From contig JALSKD010000183.1 in NCBI GenBank assembly GCA_026989015.1, positions 72,462-124,747 on the forward strand: a DNA stretch of 52,286 nucleotides, given 5' to 3'. The DNA is from Gammaproteobacteria bacterium (GTDB taxonomy: Bacteria; Pseudomonadota; Gammaproteobacteria; GCA-001735895). Of this stretch, positions 7,857 through 16,714 are shown piece after piece; the first letter of the stretch is position 1, and every line of letters starts with the position of its first letter. The position numbers were made by a program, and so were the translations under genes. The notes under the pieces are model-generated. The model was given only the letters and a program-made list of their open reading frames with translations. It was not told the origin of the DNA and ran no database searches.

Positions 7857-10800
7857 TCAGTCCTTGGCGGTGAGGTGGGCGAGCAGCCGGCGCAGCTGTT
7901 CGAAACGGGTTTCCAGGTCTTCTTCGAGGTGGTGGACGGTGAGGGTCTGACGGCCGTCGAACTGGTAATCCTGCGGGCGCGTCTGTATCAGCTGGATGAT
8001 CCTCATGGGGTCGATGTTGGGCTTTTCGATGAAAACCATTTTGCCTGATCCGGGCCCGAAATCAATCTTCTGCAGGCCGATGTCGCGGGTGACGAGTTTG
8101 ATCTCGCTGATTGCGAACAGGTTGTTCAACGGTTCGGGCAGCAGCCCGAAGCGGTCGATCATTTCCATTTTCAGTTCGCGCAGCGCGTCTTCGCTTTGGG
8201 CGTTGGCGATGCGCTTGTACTCGATCAGACGGTGGTGGACATCGGGGATGTAGTCGGCCGGAATCAGCGCCGGCGCATGGAAGTCGATCTCCGAGGCACG
8301 CATCAGCGGCTGGTCGAAATCCAGTTCGCGGCCTTCCTTCAGCGAGCCCACCGCCCGCTCCAGCAACTCGGAGTAGAGGGTGAAGCCGATCTCGGCGATC
8401 TGGCCGCTCTGGTCTTCGCCCAGCAGTTCGCCGGCGCCGCGGATCTCCAGGTCGTGGGTGGCCAGCGTGAAGCCGACGCCCAGGTCTTCCAGTGATTCGA
8501 TGGCTTCCAGGCGCTTGCGCGCGTCCGCCGTCATCGAGCGTGGCGGCGGGGTGATCAGGTAGGCGAAGGCGCGGTGATGAGAGCGTCCGACGCGACCGCG
8601 TATCTGGTGCAGCTGCGCCAGCCCCAGCTTGTCGGCACGGTTGATGAAGATGGTGTTGGCGGTGGGCACATCGATGCCGCTCTCGATGATGGTGGTGCAC
8701 ACCAGCAGGTTGACCCGATGGTGGTAGAAATCGAGCATCACCTGTTCCAGTTCCTTCTCCTTCATCTGGCCATGGGCGATGCCGATGCGGGCTTCGGGCA
8801 ACAGGTCCTGAAGCTGGGCGGCGGTTTTTTCGATGCTCTTGACCTCGTTGTGCAGGAAGTAGATCTGGCCGCCGCGTTTCAGTTCGCGCTGGCAGCCTTC
8901 GACGATGAGGTCGTCGTTCCAGCGGGTGACGAAGGTCTTGATCGCGTGGCGCTGCATCGGCGGGGTGGCGATGATCGACAGGTCGCGCATGCCGGCCAGC
9001 GACATGTTCAGCGTGCGCGGAATCGGCGTGGCGGTCAGGGTCAGCAGGTCCACCTGGGCGCGCAGCGCCTTGAGCTTTTCCTTGTGGCGCACGCCGAAGC
9101 GGTGTTCCTCGTCGATGATGACCAGCCCCAGGTCGCGGTATTTGATCTTTTCGGAAAGCAGCTTGTGGGTGCCGATGACGATGTCGATCCGGCCGCTTTC
9201 GATGCGGTCGAGGATGTCCTTCAGCGCGTTGGCATGGGTGAAGCGGGTCAGCAGGGCGATGCGGAACGGCCAGTCGGCGAAGCGGTCGAGGTAGTTCTGA
9301 TAGTGCTGCTGGGCGAGCAGGGTGGTCGGCGCCAGCATCACCACCTGCTTGCCGGCATTGGCGGCGATGAAGGCGGCGCGCATGCTGACCTCGGTCTTGC
9401 CGAAGCCGACATCGCCACAGACGATGCGGTCCATCGGCTGCGGTGCGGTCATGTCGTCGATGACGGCCTGGATCGCGGACTCCTGGTCCGGCGTTTCCTC
9501 GAAGGGGAAATCGCTGGCGAACTGCTGGTACTCGTCCTCGTTGAGCGGGAAGGCGAAGCCCTTGAGCGCGGCGCGGCGGGCGTGGATCTCCAGCAGTTCG
9601 GCGGCCACATCGCGGATCTTCTGCTGCGCCTTACGGCGTACCTTCTGCCATTGGTCGTTGCCGAGGCGGTGCAACGGTACCTTGTCTTCAGCAGCGCCGG
9701 TGTAGCGGGTGATCAGATGCAGCGAGCTGACCGGCACATAGAGCTTGTCGTCGTTGGCGTACTGGATGGTGAGGAACTCGGTTTCGACACCGCCCACGGT
9801 CAGGGTGCGCAGACCGAGGTAGCGGCCGATGCCATGGTCCTCGTGCACCACCGGCGCGCCCTCGTGCAGGTCGGCCAGGCTGTTGACGATGGCTTCGGCG
9901 TCGCGGGTCTTGCGGTATTTGCGGCGCCGGGTCTGGCGCGCGCGCTCGCCGAACAGCTGTGCCTCGACGATCAGCGTGATGCCTTCCTCGTTCAGTTCCA
10001 GCCCCTGTTCGATCGGCGCCACGGTCAGATAGAGGCCGGCTTCCTGACGCGATTGGAAATCGCCGAAGCGTTCCACCACCCGCGGACGCAGGCCGTGATG
10101 GTTGAGCAGTTCGAGCATGAATTCCCGCCGTCCGCTGGACTCGGCGCAGAACAGGATGCGCTGGCGCACGCGGCGTTGCAGGTAATCCTTCAGTTCCTGT
10201 AACGGCTCTTCGGCATGGGGGCGGATCGGCAGCGGCGGCGCGGGGGGGATGCCGGTGTTGACGGTCAGCCGGTCTTCGTCGGCATACTTGTGGCGGTCGA
10301 ACAGGGTGACCGCAAGCGCGGCGAGCCGTTCACCGAATTCGTCGGCTTCCAGAAACAGTTCCGAAGGCGGCAACAGCGGCCGCTCGAGGTTGTGGCGGCG
10401 TGACTCATAGCGCTCGGACACCTGATCGAGGAAGGCGTCCACGCCGTCGGCCGCCTCCTGCTCGATGATCCACTGGCTGTGCTCCGGCAGGTAGTCGAAC
10501 AGGCTGTCGAGGCGGTCGAAGAACAGAGGCAGGTAGTATTCGATGCCCGGTGCAGCGATGCCTTGGCTGACATCCTGGTACAGCGGGCAGGCGGTAGGGT
10601 CCACCTCGAAGCGCTGGCGGAAGCGGCTGCGGAAACCGCTGATACCTTCTTCGTCCAGCGGAAACTCGCGTGCCGGCAACATCTCGATGCCTTCGAGCTT
10701 GTCCACCGAACGCTGGGTCTCGGGGTCGAAGCTGCGGATGGAGTCGATTTCGTCGTCGAAGAATTCGATGCGGTAGGGCAGCGGGCTGCCCATCGGATAC

Positions 10801-11309
10801 AGGTCGATGATGGCACCGCGCACCGCAAACTCGCCGTGCTGCTCCACCCGCGACACCGTCTGGTAGCCCTGTTCGGCCAGTTGCTGGCGGAAGGCTTCGA
10901 AATCCAGCCGTTGGCCACGCTGGAAGGACAGCGCGCGCGAAGCAATGTAACCGCGCGGCGGAAGGCGTTGCAACAGGGTGCCCAGTGGCAGCAAGAGCAG
11001 GCTGCGCCCCTGTTGCCGCGGCAGGCGTGCCAGGCAACGCAGCCGGTCGGAGATGATGTCCTGATGCGGGGAGAAGGGGTCGTAGGGCAGGGTTTCCAGA
11101 TCCGGAAAACGCAGCACCTCGATACCGTCATCGCGGAAGAAGCGGATTTCCTTTTCCAGCTGCTCCGCTTCGGCCATGTCGCGAGTCACCACCACCGTCA
11201 GCCCCTTGAACTGGCGGATCTGGCGCGCGATGAACAGGCTGCGGCTGCAGCCGGTCAGCTGTCCGATGCGCCGGGTTTCGGCAGGTTGGGGCAAGGGCTG
11301 TTGCAACAT
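7857..11309 (-). CDS. mfd: transcription-repair coupling factor Mfd
   Basis: 1150 residues, the usual full length. Mfd is a cytoplasmic DNA translocase that removes stalled RNA polymerase and recruits UvrA. The N-terminal third resembles UvrB (DLETLPYDPFSPHQ near residue 70). An RNA-polymerase-binding segment around 480-550 precedes the RecG-like motor. Motor motifs are GDVGFGKTE (Walker A, about 633), DEEH (about 731), LTATPIPRTL, and QIRGRVGRS (motif VI). The C-terminal TRCF domain is present. The start is the ATG at 11309. It heads the minus-strand run into csiV. Long open frames on the opposite strand across this gene are codon-usage shadows. Confidence 0.97.
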   Translation of the reverse strand: MLQQPLPQPAETRRIGQLTGCSRSLFIARQIRQFKGLTVVVTRDMAEAEQLEKEIRFFRDDGIEVLRFPDLETLPYDPFSPHQDIISDRLRCLARLPRQQGRSLLLLPLGTLLQRLPPRGYIASRALSFQRGQRLDFEAFRQQLAEQGYQTVSRVEQHGEFAVRGAIIDLYPMGSPLPYRIEFFDDEIDSIRSFDPETQRSVDKLEGIEMLPAREFPLDEEGISGFRSRFRQRFEVDPTACPLYQDVSQGIAAPGIEYYLPLFFDRLDSLFDYLPEHSQWIIEQEAADGVDAFLDQVSERYESRRHNLERPLLPPSELFLEADEFGERLAALAVTLFDRHKYADEDRLTVNTGIPPAPPLPIRPHAEEPLQELKDYLQRRVRQRILFCAESSGRREFMLELLNHHGLRPRVVERFGDFQSRQEAGLYLTVAPIEQGLELNEEGITLIVEAQLFGERARQTRRRKYRKTRDAEAIVNSLADLHEGAPVVHEDHGIGRYLGLRTLTVGGVETEFLTIQYANDDKLYVPVSSLHLITRYTGAAEDKVPLHRLGNDQWQKVRRKAQQKIRDVAAELLEIHARRAALKGFAFPLNEDEYQQFASDFPFEETPDQESAIQAVIDDMTAPQPMDRIVCGDVGFGKTEVSMRAAFIAANAGKQVVMLAPTTLLAQQHYQNYLDRFADWPFRIALLTRFTHANALKDILDRIESGRIDIVIGTHKLLSEKIKYRDLGLVIIDEEHRFGVRHKEKLKALRAQVDLLTLTATPIPRTLNMSLAGMRDLSIIATPPMQRHAIKTFVTRWNDDLIVEGCQRELKRGGQIYFLHNEVKSIEKTAAQLQDLLPEARIGIAHGQMKEKELEQVMLDFYHHRVNLLVCTTIIESGIDVPTANTIFINRADKLGLAQLHQIRGRVGRSHHRAFAYLITPPPRSMTADARKRLEAIESLEDLGVGFTLATHDLEIRGAGELLGEDQSGQIAEIGFTLYSELLERAVGSLKEGRELDFDQPLMRASEIDFHAPALIPADYIPDVHHRLIEYKRIANAQSEDALRELKMEMIDRFGLLPEPLNNLFAISEIKLVTRDIGLQKIDFGPGSGKMVFIEKPNIDPMRIIQLIQTRPQDYQFDGRQTLTVHHLEEDLETRFEQLRRLLAHLTAKD

Positions 11310-11484
11310 GATGACGCGGATGGCGAAAAGGCGGCGATTCTACACCGAATGGCCCCGATGCACATCCGGGCCGGTTTGTCTCTTGCTTTTCAGGGCTTCA
11401 TCGCCATATGGAGTACAGCACTGAAACACCGGCCAATGAAGCCGGCCCAATACATGAAATTCAACCATCCCTGTGGAGATGAAC

Positions 11485-12744
11485 ATGAACATAACACGAT
11501 TCGATCCCGATCTGATGCATCTGGAACTGCTGGGCGATGACGAGCGCGGATACGATTTTCTGGACACTGACACACTGCTGGAACTCAAGCGCTATACCAG
11601 TGACCATGGCGTGCTCAGCGTCTATGCAGATCTGGGCGAAGGCGCCGATGCAGCGCTGACCCGCTACCGCAACCGGGTCCGCGCCTTGCGCGAAGCCCAT
11701 GAACAGGACTGGGACCACGAGCGCAAGCAGCAGTTCGATGCATTGACCGAAGAAGTCGCCGAGCACCTCGAGCGCTATTTCCAGGCACCGCGTGGCAAGG
11801 GTCTGGCGCTGTTCATTGCACCCGGACGGTTGCGGGTCAAGAAAGGCAAGCTGGATCATGAACTGCTGCGCGTCTTTCACCTGCCCGAAGCGCCTGCCGA
11901 TGAACTGCACTGGGGCAATACTCCGGCGCTGACCCAATTGCTGCTGCAACAGGACGAGCATCCGCCGACCGGGGTGGTGCTCTTCGATCGCGAACACCTG
12001 CGCTTCTTTCTCTACTACATGGGCGAGGCGGCCGAGTATTCGGTCAAGCTGGAGAACCCTGAACCGGTGCCCTTGACCCGCGCCCACAACTGGCACGGCT
12101 ACGGCACCCACAATCACCAGCAATGGCAGGAGGAGCACTACCGCCGCTATCTGCGCCAGGCGGCCATCGCGGTCGGCAAGCTGGCCGACAAGGCCGGCTG
12201 GAAATGGCTGGTGCTGGCCAGTCCGGACGGGCAGGAGGCGCAACATCTGACGGAAGCGCTGCAACGGCCCTGGAGCGAGCGGTTGATCGGCACCCTGACC
12301 CTGCCGCTGGCGGCCAACCTGAATGAACTGCGCGACGCGGTAGCCCCTGTGGTCGCCGAGGCGGAACGGAAGGAAGAGCAGGAAACGCTGGATCAGTGGA
12401 TCACCGAACTGGAGCGCCCGGAAGGCCGGGCCGTGGCCGGGCTGGCCGATACCGCTGAAGCGGTGCAGGAATACCGGGTACTGCACTTCATTGCCGACAG
12501 CGACTTCCATCATGCCGGCTGGCAGTGTACGGATTGCGGCAGCCTGATGGCGGACCTGCAGGCATCAGCACCCGAATCCTGCCCCTACTGTGGTTCGGAG
12601 CAACTGCAGGAACGCGCGGACATCGTCGGCGATCTGGCCTTGCAGGTGATCAACAGCGGTGGCCATGCCGAGATTGTACGCGAAGAGGACAACCGCCAGC
12701 GGGTCAACCGCCACGGACGGATCGGCGGTCTGCTGCGTTACTGA
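11485..12744 (+). CDS. bacterial eRF1/Vms1-like (baeRF, VLRF1) protein
   Basis: 419 residues from the ATG at 11485, chosen because GGAG (11475-11478) sits six bases ahead; in-frame GTG 11473 and ATG 11479 would overlap that site. The order of features resembles bacterial release-factor-1-like proteins: LSVYADLGEG opening, RGKGLALFIAP, GVVLFDREHLRFFLYYMGE, and KAGWKWLVLASP. Relatives in this superfamily (Vms1/ANKZF1, VLRF1) cleave peptidyl-tRNA on stalled ribosomes. The C-terminal part has a zinc ribbon: CTDC and CPYC pairs at about 350-372. Divergent from mfd. A role in ribosome rescue is inference from the fold; the closest group is probably baeRF family 10. Confidence 0.82.
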   Translation: MNITRFDPDLMHLELLGDDERGYDFLDTDTLLELKRYTSDHGVLSVYADLGEGADAALTRYRNRVRALREAHEQDWDHERKQQFDALTEEVAEHLERYFQAPRGKGLALFIAPGRLRVKKGKLDHELLRVFHLPEAPADELHWGNTPALTQLLLQQDEHPPTGVVLFDREHLRFFLYYMGEAAEYSVKLENPEPVPLTRAHNWHGYGTHNHQQWQEEHYRRYLRQAAIAVGKLADKAGWKWLVLASPDGQEAQHLTEALQRPWSERLIGTLTLPLAANLNELRDAVAPVVAEAERKEEQETLDQWITELERPEGRAVAGLADTAEAVQEYRVLHFIADSDFHHAGWQCTDCGSLMADLQASAPESCPYCGSEQLQERADIVGDLALQVINSGGHAEIVREEDNRQRVNRHGRIGGLLRY

Positions 12745-12778
12745 GCCGTCAGACAGCCCGCGCGTCCGGGCTGCCAAA

Positions 12779-12818
12779 CAACGAAAAAGGGCGACCCGAG
12801 GGCCGCCCTTTTTCGTTG
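12779..12818. terminator. bidirectional intrinsic terminator
   Basis: Perfect 15-base arms (12779-12793 and 12804-12818) contain A5 on one side and T5 on the other, with a 10-base loop. The hairpin lies between the convergent eRF1-like and rhodanese genes and can serve both strands. Confidence 0.9.
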
Positions 12819-12836
12819 CGGTGAGATCCCGTGGGA

Positions 12837-13490
12837 TCAGTTGGCCGCCTTGACGGTGGTCAGGCCGAGAATCTCCCAGTCCTGCATGCCGCCACGGTAC
12901 CACTTGATCTTGTGGGCCGGGTAGCCGAACTTGAGCAGGTTCTTGATGTTGTTCGGCGACTGCCCGCACCACATGCCGTTGCAGAACATGACCAGGGTCT
13001 TGGCATTGGTGTAGTCCCACAGGCCTTCGAGGTTCTTGGCGTTGAACTTGTCTTCCAGAATTTCGCCGATGGAAATCGGATCGGCGCCCTTGGCCGGATT
13101 CAGCGCGGTCCAGGGAATGTTGACGGAACCGGGGATGGTGCCCTTGGCGGCCCAGTCGGGTGTGCGTGAATCGATGACCATGATGCTGTCGTCGGTCTGC
13201 ATCTGCTTCAGGTAGTTGATGACCTCGACTTCACCGATGGTCTCGACGCCCGGAGCCAGCTTGGCCGGCTGGATGCAGAAGGGCGGGCACTTGCGCGAGG
13301 TCTTGGCGAAGGCCGGGTTGACGGTGTTCTTCTGGTCCTGGTTGCGCATGATCTTGACCATCTTGCTGCCGTGCTTGACGGTGATGCTTTCGAGATCGGG
13401 CGTGATGTTGACGGCTGCGGCCGAAGCAGAGCCGGTGAATGCAAGGCCGAGGGCCAGTGCGCCAGCGGTAAGCAGTGTGTGGAATTTCAT
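12837..13490 (-). CDS. periplasmic rhodanese-like protein
   Basis: 217 residues from the ATG at 13490, which begins a good signal peptide (MKFHTLLTAGALALG to ASA). An upstream extension to 13592 would bury it. The rhodanese domain covers the C-terminal two thirds: DDSIMVIDSRTPDW, then IPGSVNIPW, then the active-site loop FCNGMWCGQS with the predicted persulfide cysteine first in the loop, and ending YRGGMQDW. The N-terminal 70 residues, with a CPPFC pair, are an additional module of unknown role. Such exported rhodaneses are frequent in sulfur-metabolising bacteria. It lies downstream of a small secreted acidic protein on the same strand, with a strong hairpin between them. Confidence 0.92.
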   Translation of the reverse strand: MKFHTLLTAGALALGLAFTGSASAAAVNITPDLESITVKHGSKMVKIMRNQDQKNTVNPAFAKTSRKCPPFCIQPAKLAPGVETIGEVEVINYLKQMQTDDSIMVIDSRTPDWAAKGTIPGSVNIPWTALNPAKGADPISIGEILEDKFNAKNLEGLWDYTNAKTLVMFCNGMWCGQSPNNIKNLLKFGYPAHKIKWYRGGMQDWEILGLTTVKAAN

Positions 13491-13560
13491 GTGATTTCCT
13501 CCATCAGGATAGTGCGTGGGTATCGTTATCGACGACCGGACGGCCGTCATTTTATTCTCA

Positions 13561-13595
13561 CCCATGCGGTTTCCGCGCAAGGGAAACCGCATGGG
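13561..13595. other. long inverted repeat between co-directional genes
   Basis: CCCATGCGGTTTCC (13561-13574) pairs with positions 13582-13595 over 14 bases. No T-run follows on either strand, so it is a poor intrinsic terminator. It sits between the 62-residue secreted protein gene and the rhodanese gene, where it could stabilise or separate two messages, or be a REP-like element. Confidence 0.6.
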
Positions 13596-13607
13596 AGGGA
13601 ATGGGGG

Positions 13608-13796
13608 TTACTCGCAGTCGGGTTCTTCTTCCTCGCCTTCCTTCTTTTTCTTTTCCTTCTCGTCTTCGGCAAACACCAGGGTCTGGCCGATCTGGAACGG
13701 GGAGGTGGCGGAACAGCGGTTGGAAGAGGAAGCCGGGGCATTGCTGCCCAGGACGAGCGCGAGCGCTGCGATCAGCGCGGTGATCAGGGTTTTCAT
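13608..13796 (-). CDS. small secreted Lys/Glu-rich protein
   Basis: 62 residues with a GGAGA ribosome site five bases before the ATG at 13796. A signal peptide (about 1-23, MKTLITALIAALALVLG) precedes a short mature part with FQIGQTLVF and a tail of alternating Lys and Glu (about 44-58) ending PDCE. Two cysteines (about 28 and 61) could form a disulfide in the periplasm. No family recognised. It is followed by the rhodanese gene on the same strand, separated by the hairpin at 13561-13595, so a shared role with it is possible. Confidence 0.75.
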   Translation of the reverse strand: MKTLITALIAALALVLGSNAPASSSNRCSATSPFQIGQTLVFAEDEKEKKKKEGEEEEPDCE

Positions 13797-13968
13797 GGCG
13801 TCTCCGGTTGCAACGAATTGATGGTTGCGTTGAACGGGGCCCTTGAACGAGCGTCTTGCATTGACCGGGGATGCGGAGCAATCAAGGCACTCTCGTGCAA
13901 AGGTCTCGATTCGTGAATCGTTTTTTCAAACGATGCCGCTTATTGTAATGATTGACGGGAGGCTTGCA

Positions 13969-14040
13969 ATGAAAAAAGAATCCGCGCAAGTTGTTGATAA
14001 TAAATCAAAAAAACCAAATGCCATAAATAATGGCCGGTGA
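13969..14040 (+). CDS. possible 23-residue ORF with strong ribosome site
   Basis: MKKESAQVV... and 14 more residues, highly charged, no hydrophobic segment. A near-perfect GGGAGG (13957-13962) lies six bases before the ATG, unusual for random sequence. It stands alone in an AT-rich gap between two minus-strand genes, on the opposite strand. It may be a small protein, a leader peptide or chance. Confidence 0.3.
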   Translation: MKKESAQVVDNKSKKPNAINNGR

Positions 14041-14070
14041 TCTGCCATAAAAATGGAATAAATCGCCAGG

Positions 14071-14376
14071 TTATTGCGTCGCCTTGCCGGGCATGACCAG
14101 GGTGGTCAGGTCCACGGTGTGCAGTACCGTGTCGTACTCGAAGTAGACCTTGTAATCGCCATAGTCCCAGACCGTGATCGGCGGGTCGCCTACAGGCCCC
14201 TGTTGTGCGGCGGGCTCGCCGAATTGGGCACGAACCTGATCCATTTTCATGCCGCGTCGGGGCATCTGAATCGGCTGTTGCGCCGGCACATGGCCGGGGA
14301 TGGTCAGGCTGTCCGCGCCTGCGGCGGGAGCGATCAGGGTCAGTGCGAGCAGCAGGGGGGCGGTGTAGCGGGTCAT
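14071..14376 (-). CDS. small exported protein, SmpA/BamE-like core
   Basis: 101 residues from the ATG at 14376, preceded by GGAGA at ideal spacing; the ATG at 14388 would overlap that site. A signal peptide (about 1-21) leads into a short domain: RRGMKMDQVRAQFGEP, then PPITVWDYGDYKVYFEYD. A G-M-x-x-x-x-V-x-x-x-F-G-x-P helix followed by W-Y strands is the pattern of the SmpA/OmlA (BamE-like) fold found in small envelope proteins. No lipobox cysteine is present, so it should be soluble in the periplasm. It stands alone, divergent from the PhoX-like gene. Family assignment is tentative. Confidence 0.82.
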   Translation of the reverse strand: MTRYTAPLLLALTLIAPAAGADSLTIPGHVPAQQPIQMPRRGMKMDQVRAQFGEPAAQQGPVGDPPITVWDYGDYKVYFEYDTVLHTVDLTTLVMPGKATQ

Positions 14377-14598
14377 CGGTTTCTCCATGACTCAGGGTCG
14401 TTGTCGTTGCCACAACTATAGCATGTGGGAGGGGGTCGGCAACTGCCGTTGAGGCGTAGCGCGGGTCCGGGGTCGCAGCGCACCGCGCTGTCTGCCTGTC
14501 TCACTGCGGCCGGAACTCCATCTGTCGTTTCTGTAATGGTTTCGTTACCCGGCGCCTTTACTGTGTGCGCATCACAACACGCAAATCAGGTGCACACC

Positions 14599-16467
14599 AT
14601 GAAACGAAACCTTCTGTATACCGCCGTCGTCCTGGCTCTGGGCGTCACTGCCTGCAGCAGCAACAATGACGGAGAAAAAGCCGTTACCGGCATCGCCTTC
14701 GCGCCGCTCGCAGTGTCGGCCAATGATGCGGAGAAACAGCAGATGCGCGTCTCCAGTACGCTGACCGTGAGCTACGACGACGGCAGCCAGCAGGAGTATC
14801 CGCTCGCGTACCGGACGCTGGCCAAAATGGGCGATACGATCGGCTCCGGTGTCATGGGGCTGATGGTGGACATGACGGGTCAGCCACTGGCCCGGGAGGA
14901 TGGCTCGCAGGATATCTCCGACGGACCGGACGGCAATTCCTTCATCAAGGTCGGGGATCAATACCGACTGATCACCCACCTGGAGGAGCGCCCTGGTCAG
15001 CTGATGGATACGGTCATCGAGGTGAACAGCGGAATGCTGACGCCGGTGGATACCCATCCGGTGGATCTGTCGGCCATCGGCGGCACCATCATCAACTGCG
15101 CCAGCTCCAAGACCGATTACGGCAGCCACCTGGGTGGTGAGGAAAACTATTCGCTGAACTCGGTCTATGCCGACGCCGACTCGCCCTATTTCGTGGATTG
15201 CGCGCTGGATGGCAGCGGTAGTGACGGCAACGGCGAGTTCAATTATTTCTGCAACTATGTGGAGCAGCAGTCCCGTTATCTCGGGGATACGCAGGTGGAC
15301 AAGGCCAATGGCTACAACGGTGAACGCTTCCGGCCCTACAACTACGGGTATATCGTCGAGGTCCAGCCTTTGCCCGACGGGTCCACGCGCAGCGCAAAAC
15401 ACTATGTGACCGGTTCCTACACCCCGGAGCTGGCGGTGATGATGCCCGACGGCAAGACCCTGTACATGAGCGATGACGGAACCGCCAAGGGCTTGTGGAA
15501 ATTCGTTTCCGACCGGTCGATCGAGGAATTCTCCGACAACTGGAGCGGCACACTGTATGCGGCGCGCGTGACCCAGACTTCGGCTCAGGGCGGGGGTGCG
15601 TTCACCCTGAGCTGGATCGAGCTGGGACATGCCAGCGACAATGCGCTCAAGGCGTTGATCGACGGCGGGCTGAAGCTGATGGACATCTTCGATATCCAAC
15701 TGCCGGACGACAGCAACAACTGTCCGGCCGGTTTCTCCTATGTCTTCGAAGACAGCCGCAGCGAGTGCCTCAGGCTCAAGCCGGGCATGGAAACCGCGGC
15801 CGCATTCCTCGAGTCGCGCAAGTATGCCGGCGTGCTGGGCGCGACCCTCGAGTTCCGCAAGGAAGAGGGCATGACCTATGACCCGGACCGCAATGTGCTC
15901 TACATCGCGATGAGTGCGGTGGAAAAGAGCATGGAGGAAGGCTACAAGGGCAAGGAGAAGGCCGACCACATTCGTCTGCCGAAGGAAGCCTGTGGCGCCG
16001 TTTATGAAATGACCCTGGACAATCAGTACAACGGCATTTCGCTCAAGGGGCTGCTGCTCGGTTCGACCCTGGATGCATCCGATCCGGCGGCGGAAGAATG
16101 GTATTGCGACCCCAATGGCATTGCCAATCCCGACAACATTACCTACATCGGCCACGACACGCTGCTGGTCAGCGAAGACACCACCAAGCATGTCAACAAC
16201 ATGACCTGGGCCTACAACACCCGGGACGGTTCACTGACGCGCGTTGCCTCGCTGCCGATCGGCGCCGAGGTGACCGGAGTCGATGTCGGGGTTGCCGGAG
16301 ACAAGGGCATGATCTTCCTCAACGCCCAGCACCCCTTCCAGGACAACCCCAAGAACCGGGCCGGTGACCGGCCCAATACGGCACTGCTGCAGAATGCCAG
16401 CGATGAACAGCTCAAGGCCTTCATCGGCTACATCGACGGCATTCCCGCGGATGTGCTGAACCAGTAA
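14599..16467 (+). CDS. PhoX-like (DUF839) lipoprotein
   Basis: 622 residues from the ATG at 14599, which begins MKRNLLYTAVV and reaches a lipobox VTAC at about residue 19, so the mature protein is probably lipid-anchored. The body matches PhoX/DUF839 beta-propeller phosphatases: CASSKTDYGSHLGGEENY (family pattern C..S.T.WG..L..EEN), MSDDGTAKGLWKF, and DNITYIGHDTLLVSEDT. PhoX enzymes are calcium/iron-dependent phosphomonoesterases, and several acidic ligand positions appear present. No Tat motif is seen, whereas classic PhoX is Tat-exported. The next gene encodes a diheme lipoprotein 247 bases downstream on the same strand. Phosphatase activity is likely but unproven. Confidence 0.88.
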   Translation: MKRNLLYTAVVLALGVTACSSNNDGEKAVTGIAFAPLAVSANDAEKQQMRVSSTLTVSYDDGSQQEYPLAYRTLAKMGDTIGSGVMGLMVDMTGQPLAREDGSQDISDGPDGNSFIKVGDQYRLITHLEERPGQLMDTVIEVNSGMLTPVDTHPVDLSAIGGTIINCASSKTDYGSHLGGEENYSLNSVYADADSPYFVDCALDGSGSDGNGEFNYFCNYVEQQSRYLGDTQVDKANGYNGERFRPYNYGYIVEVQPLPDGSTRSAKHYVTGSYTPELAVMMPDGKTLYMSDDGTAKGLWKFVSDRSIEEFSDNWSGTLYAARVTQTSAQGGGAFTLSWIELGHASDNALKALIDGGLKLMDIFDIQLPDDSNNCPAGFSYVFEDSRSECLRLKPGMETAAAFLESRKYAGVLGATLEFRKEEGMTYDPDRNVLYIAMSAVEKSMEEGYKGKEKADHIRLPKEACGAVYEMTLDNQYNGISLKGLLLGSTLDASDPAAEEWYCDPNGIANPDNITYIGHDTLLVSEDTTKHVNNMTWAYNTRDGSLTRVASLPIGAEVTGVDVGVAGDKGMIFLNAQHPFQDNPKNRAGDRPNTALLQNASDEQLKAFIGYIDGIPADVLNQ

Positions 16468-16714
16468 GGGTTGGCGGGTCTGCGCGGTCCTGGCCGCCAC
16501 GGTGCTTCACGGGGCAGGGACGCTGGAAGTATCTGACTGTTCGATCAGGGCGATCGGGACCGCGCAGACAGCAGTGAACACGGTTGCGTTGCTTCCGGGG
16601 GCCGGCCGCCGGCTGCGGCGATCGGCGCTCCAGGAAGGGCGAACCGGTTCACACCAGCCCCCACCCGCCGGGCATGCGCAGCATGGTCGGCATTTTTTTT
16701 GGAGAATCACACCC

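Noticed and set aside
8574-10202. 542-codon open frame on the plus strand
   Set aside because: Lies wholly antisense to mfd, which has full-length domain support; a product of GC-rich codon bias.
13907-13926. short inverted repeat followed by T6
   Set aside because: Stem of 5-6 bases with a 2-4 base loop and no upstream plus-strand gene to terminate.
14489-14545. CTGTC repeats before the PhoX-like gene, considered as a Pho box
   Set aside because: Repeat spacing is 8-9 bases rather than 11 and the second halves match poorly.
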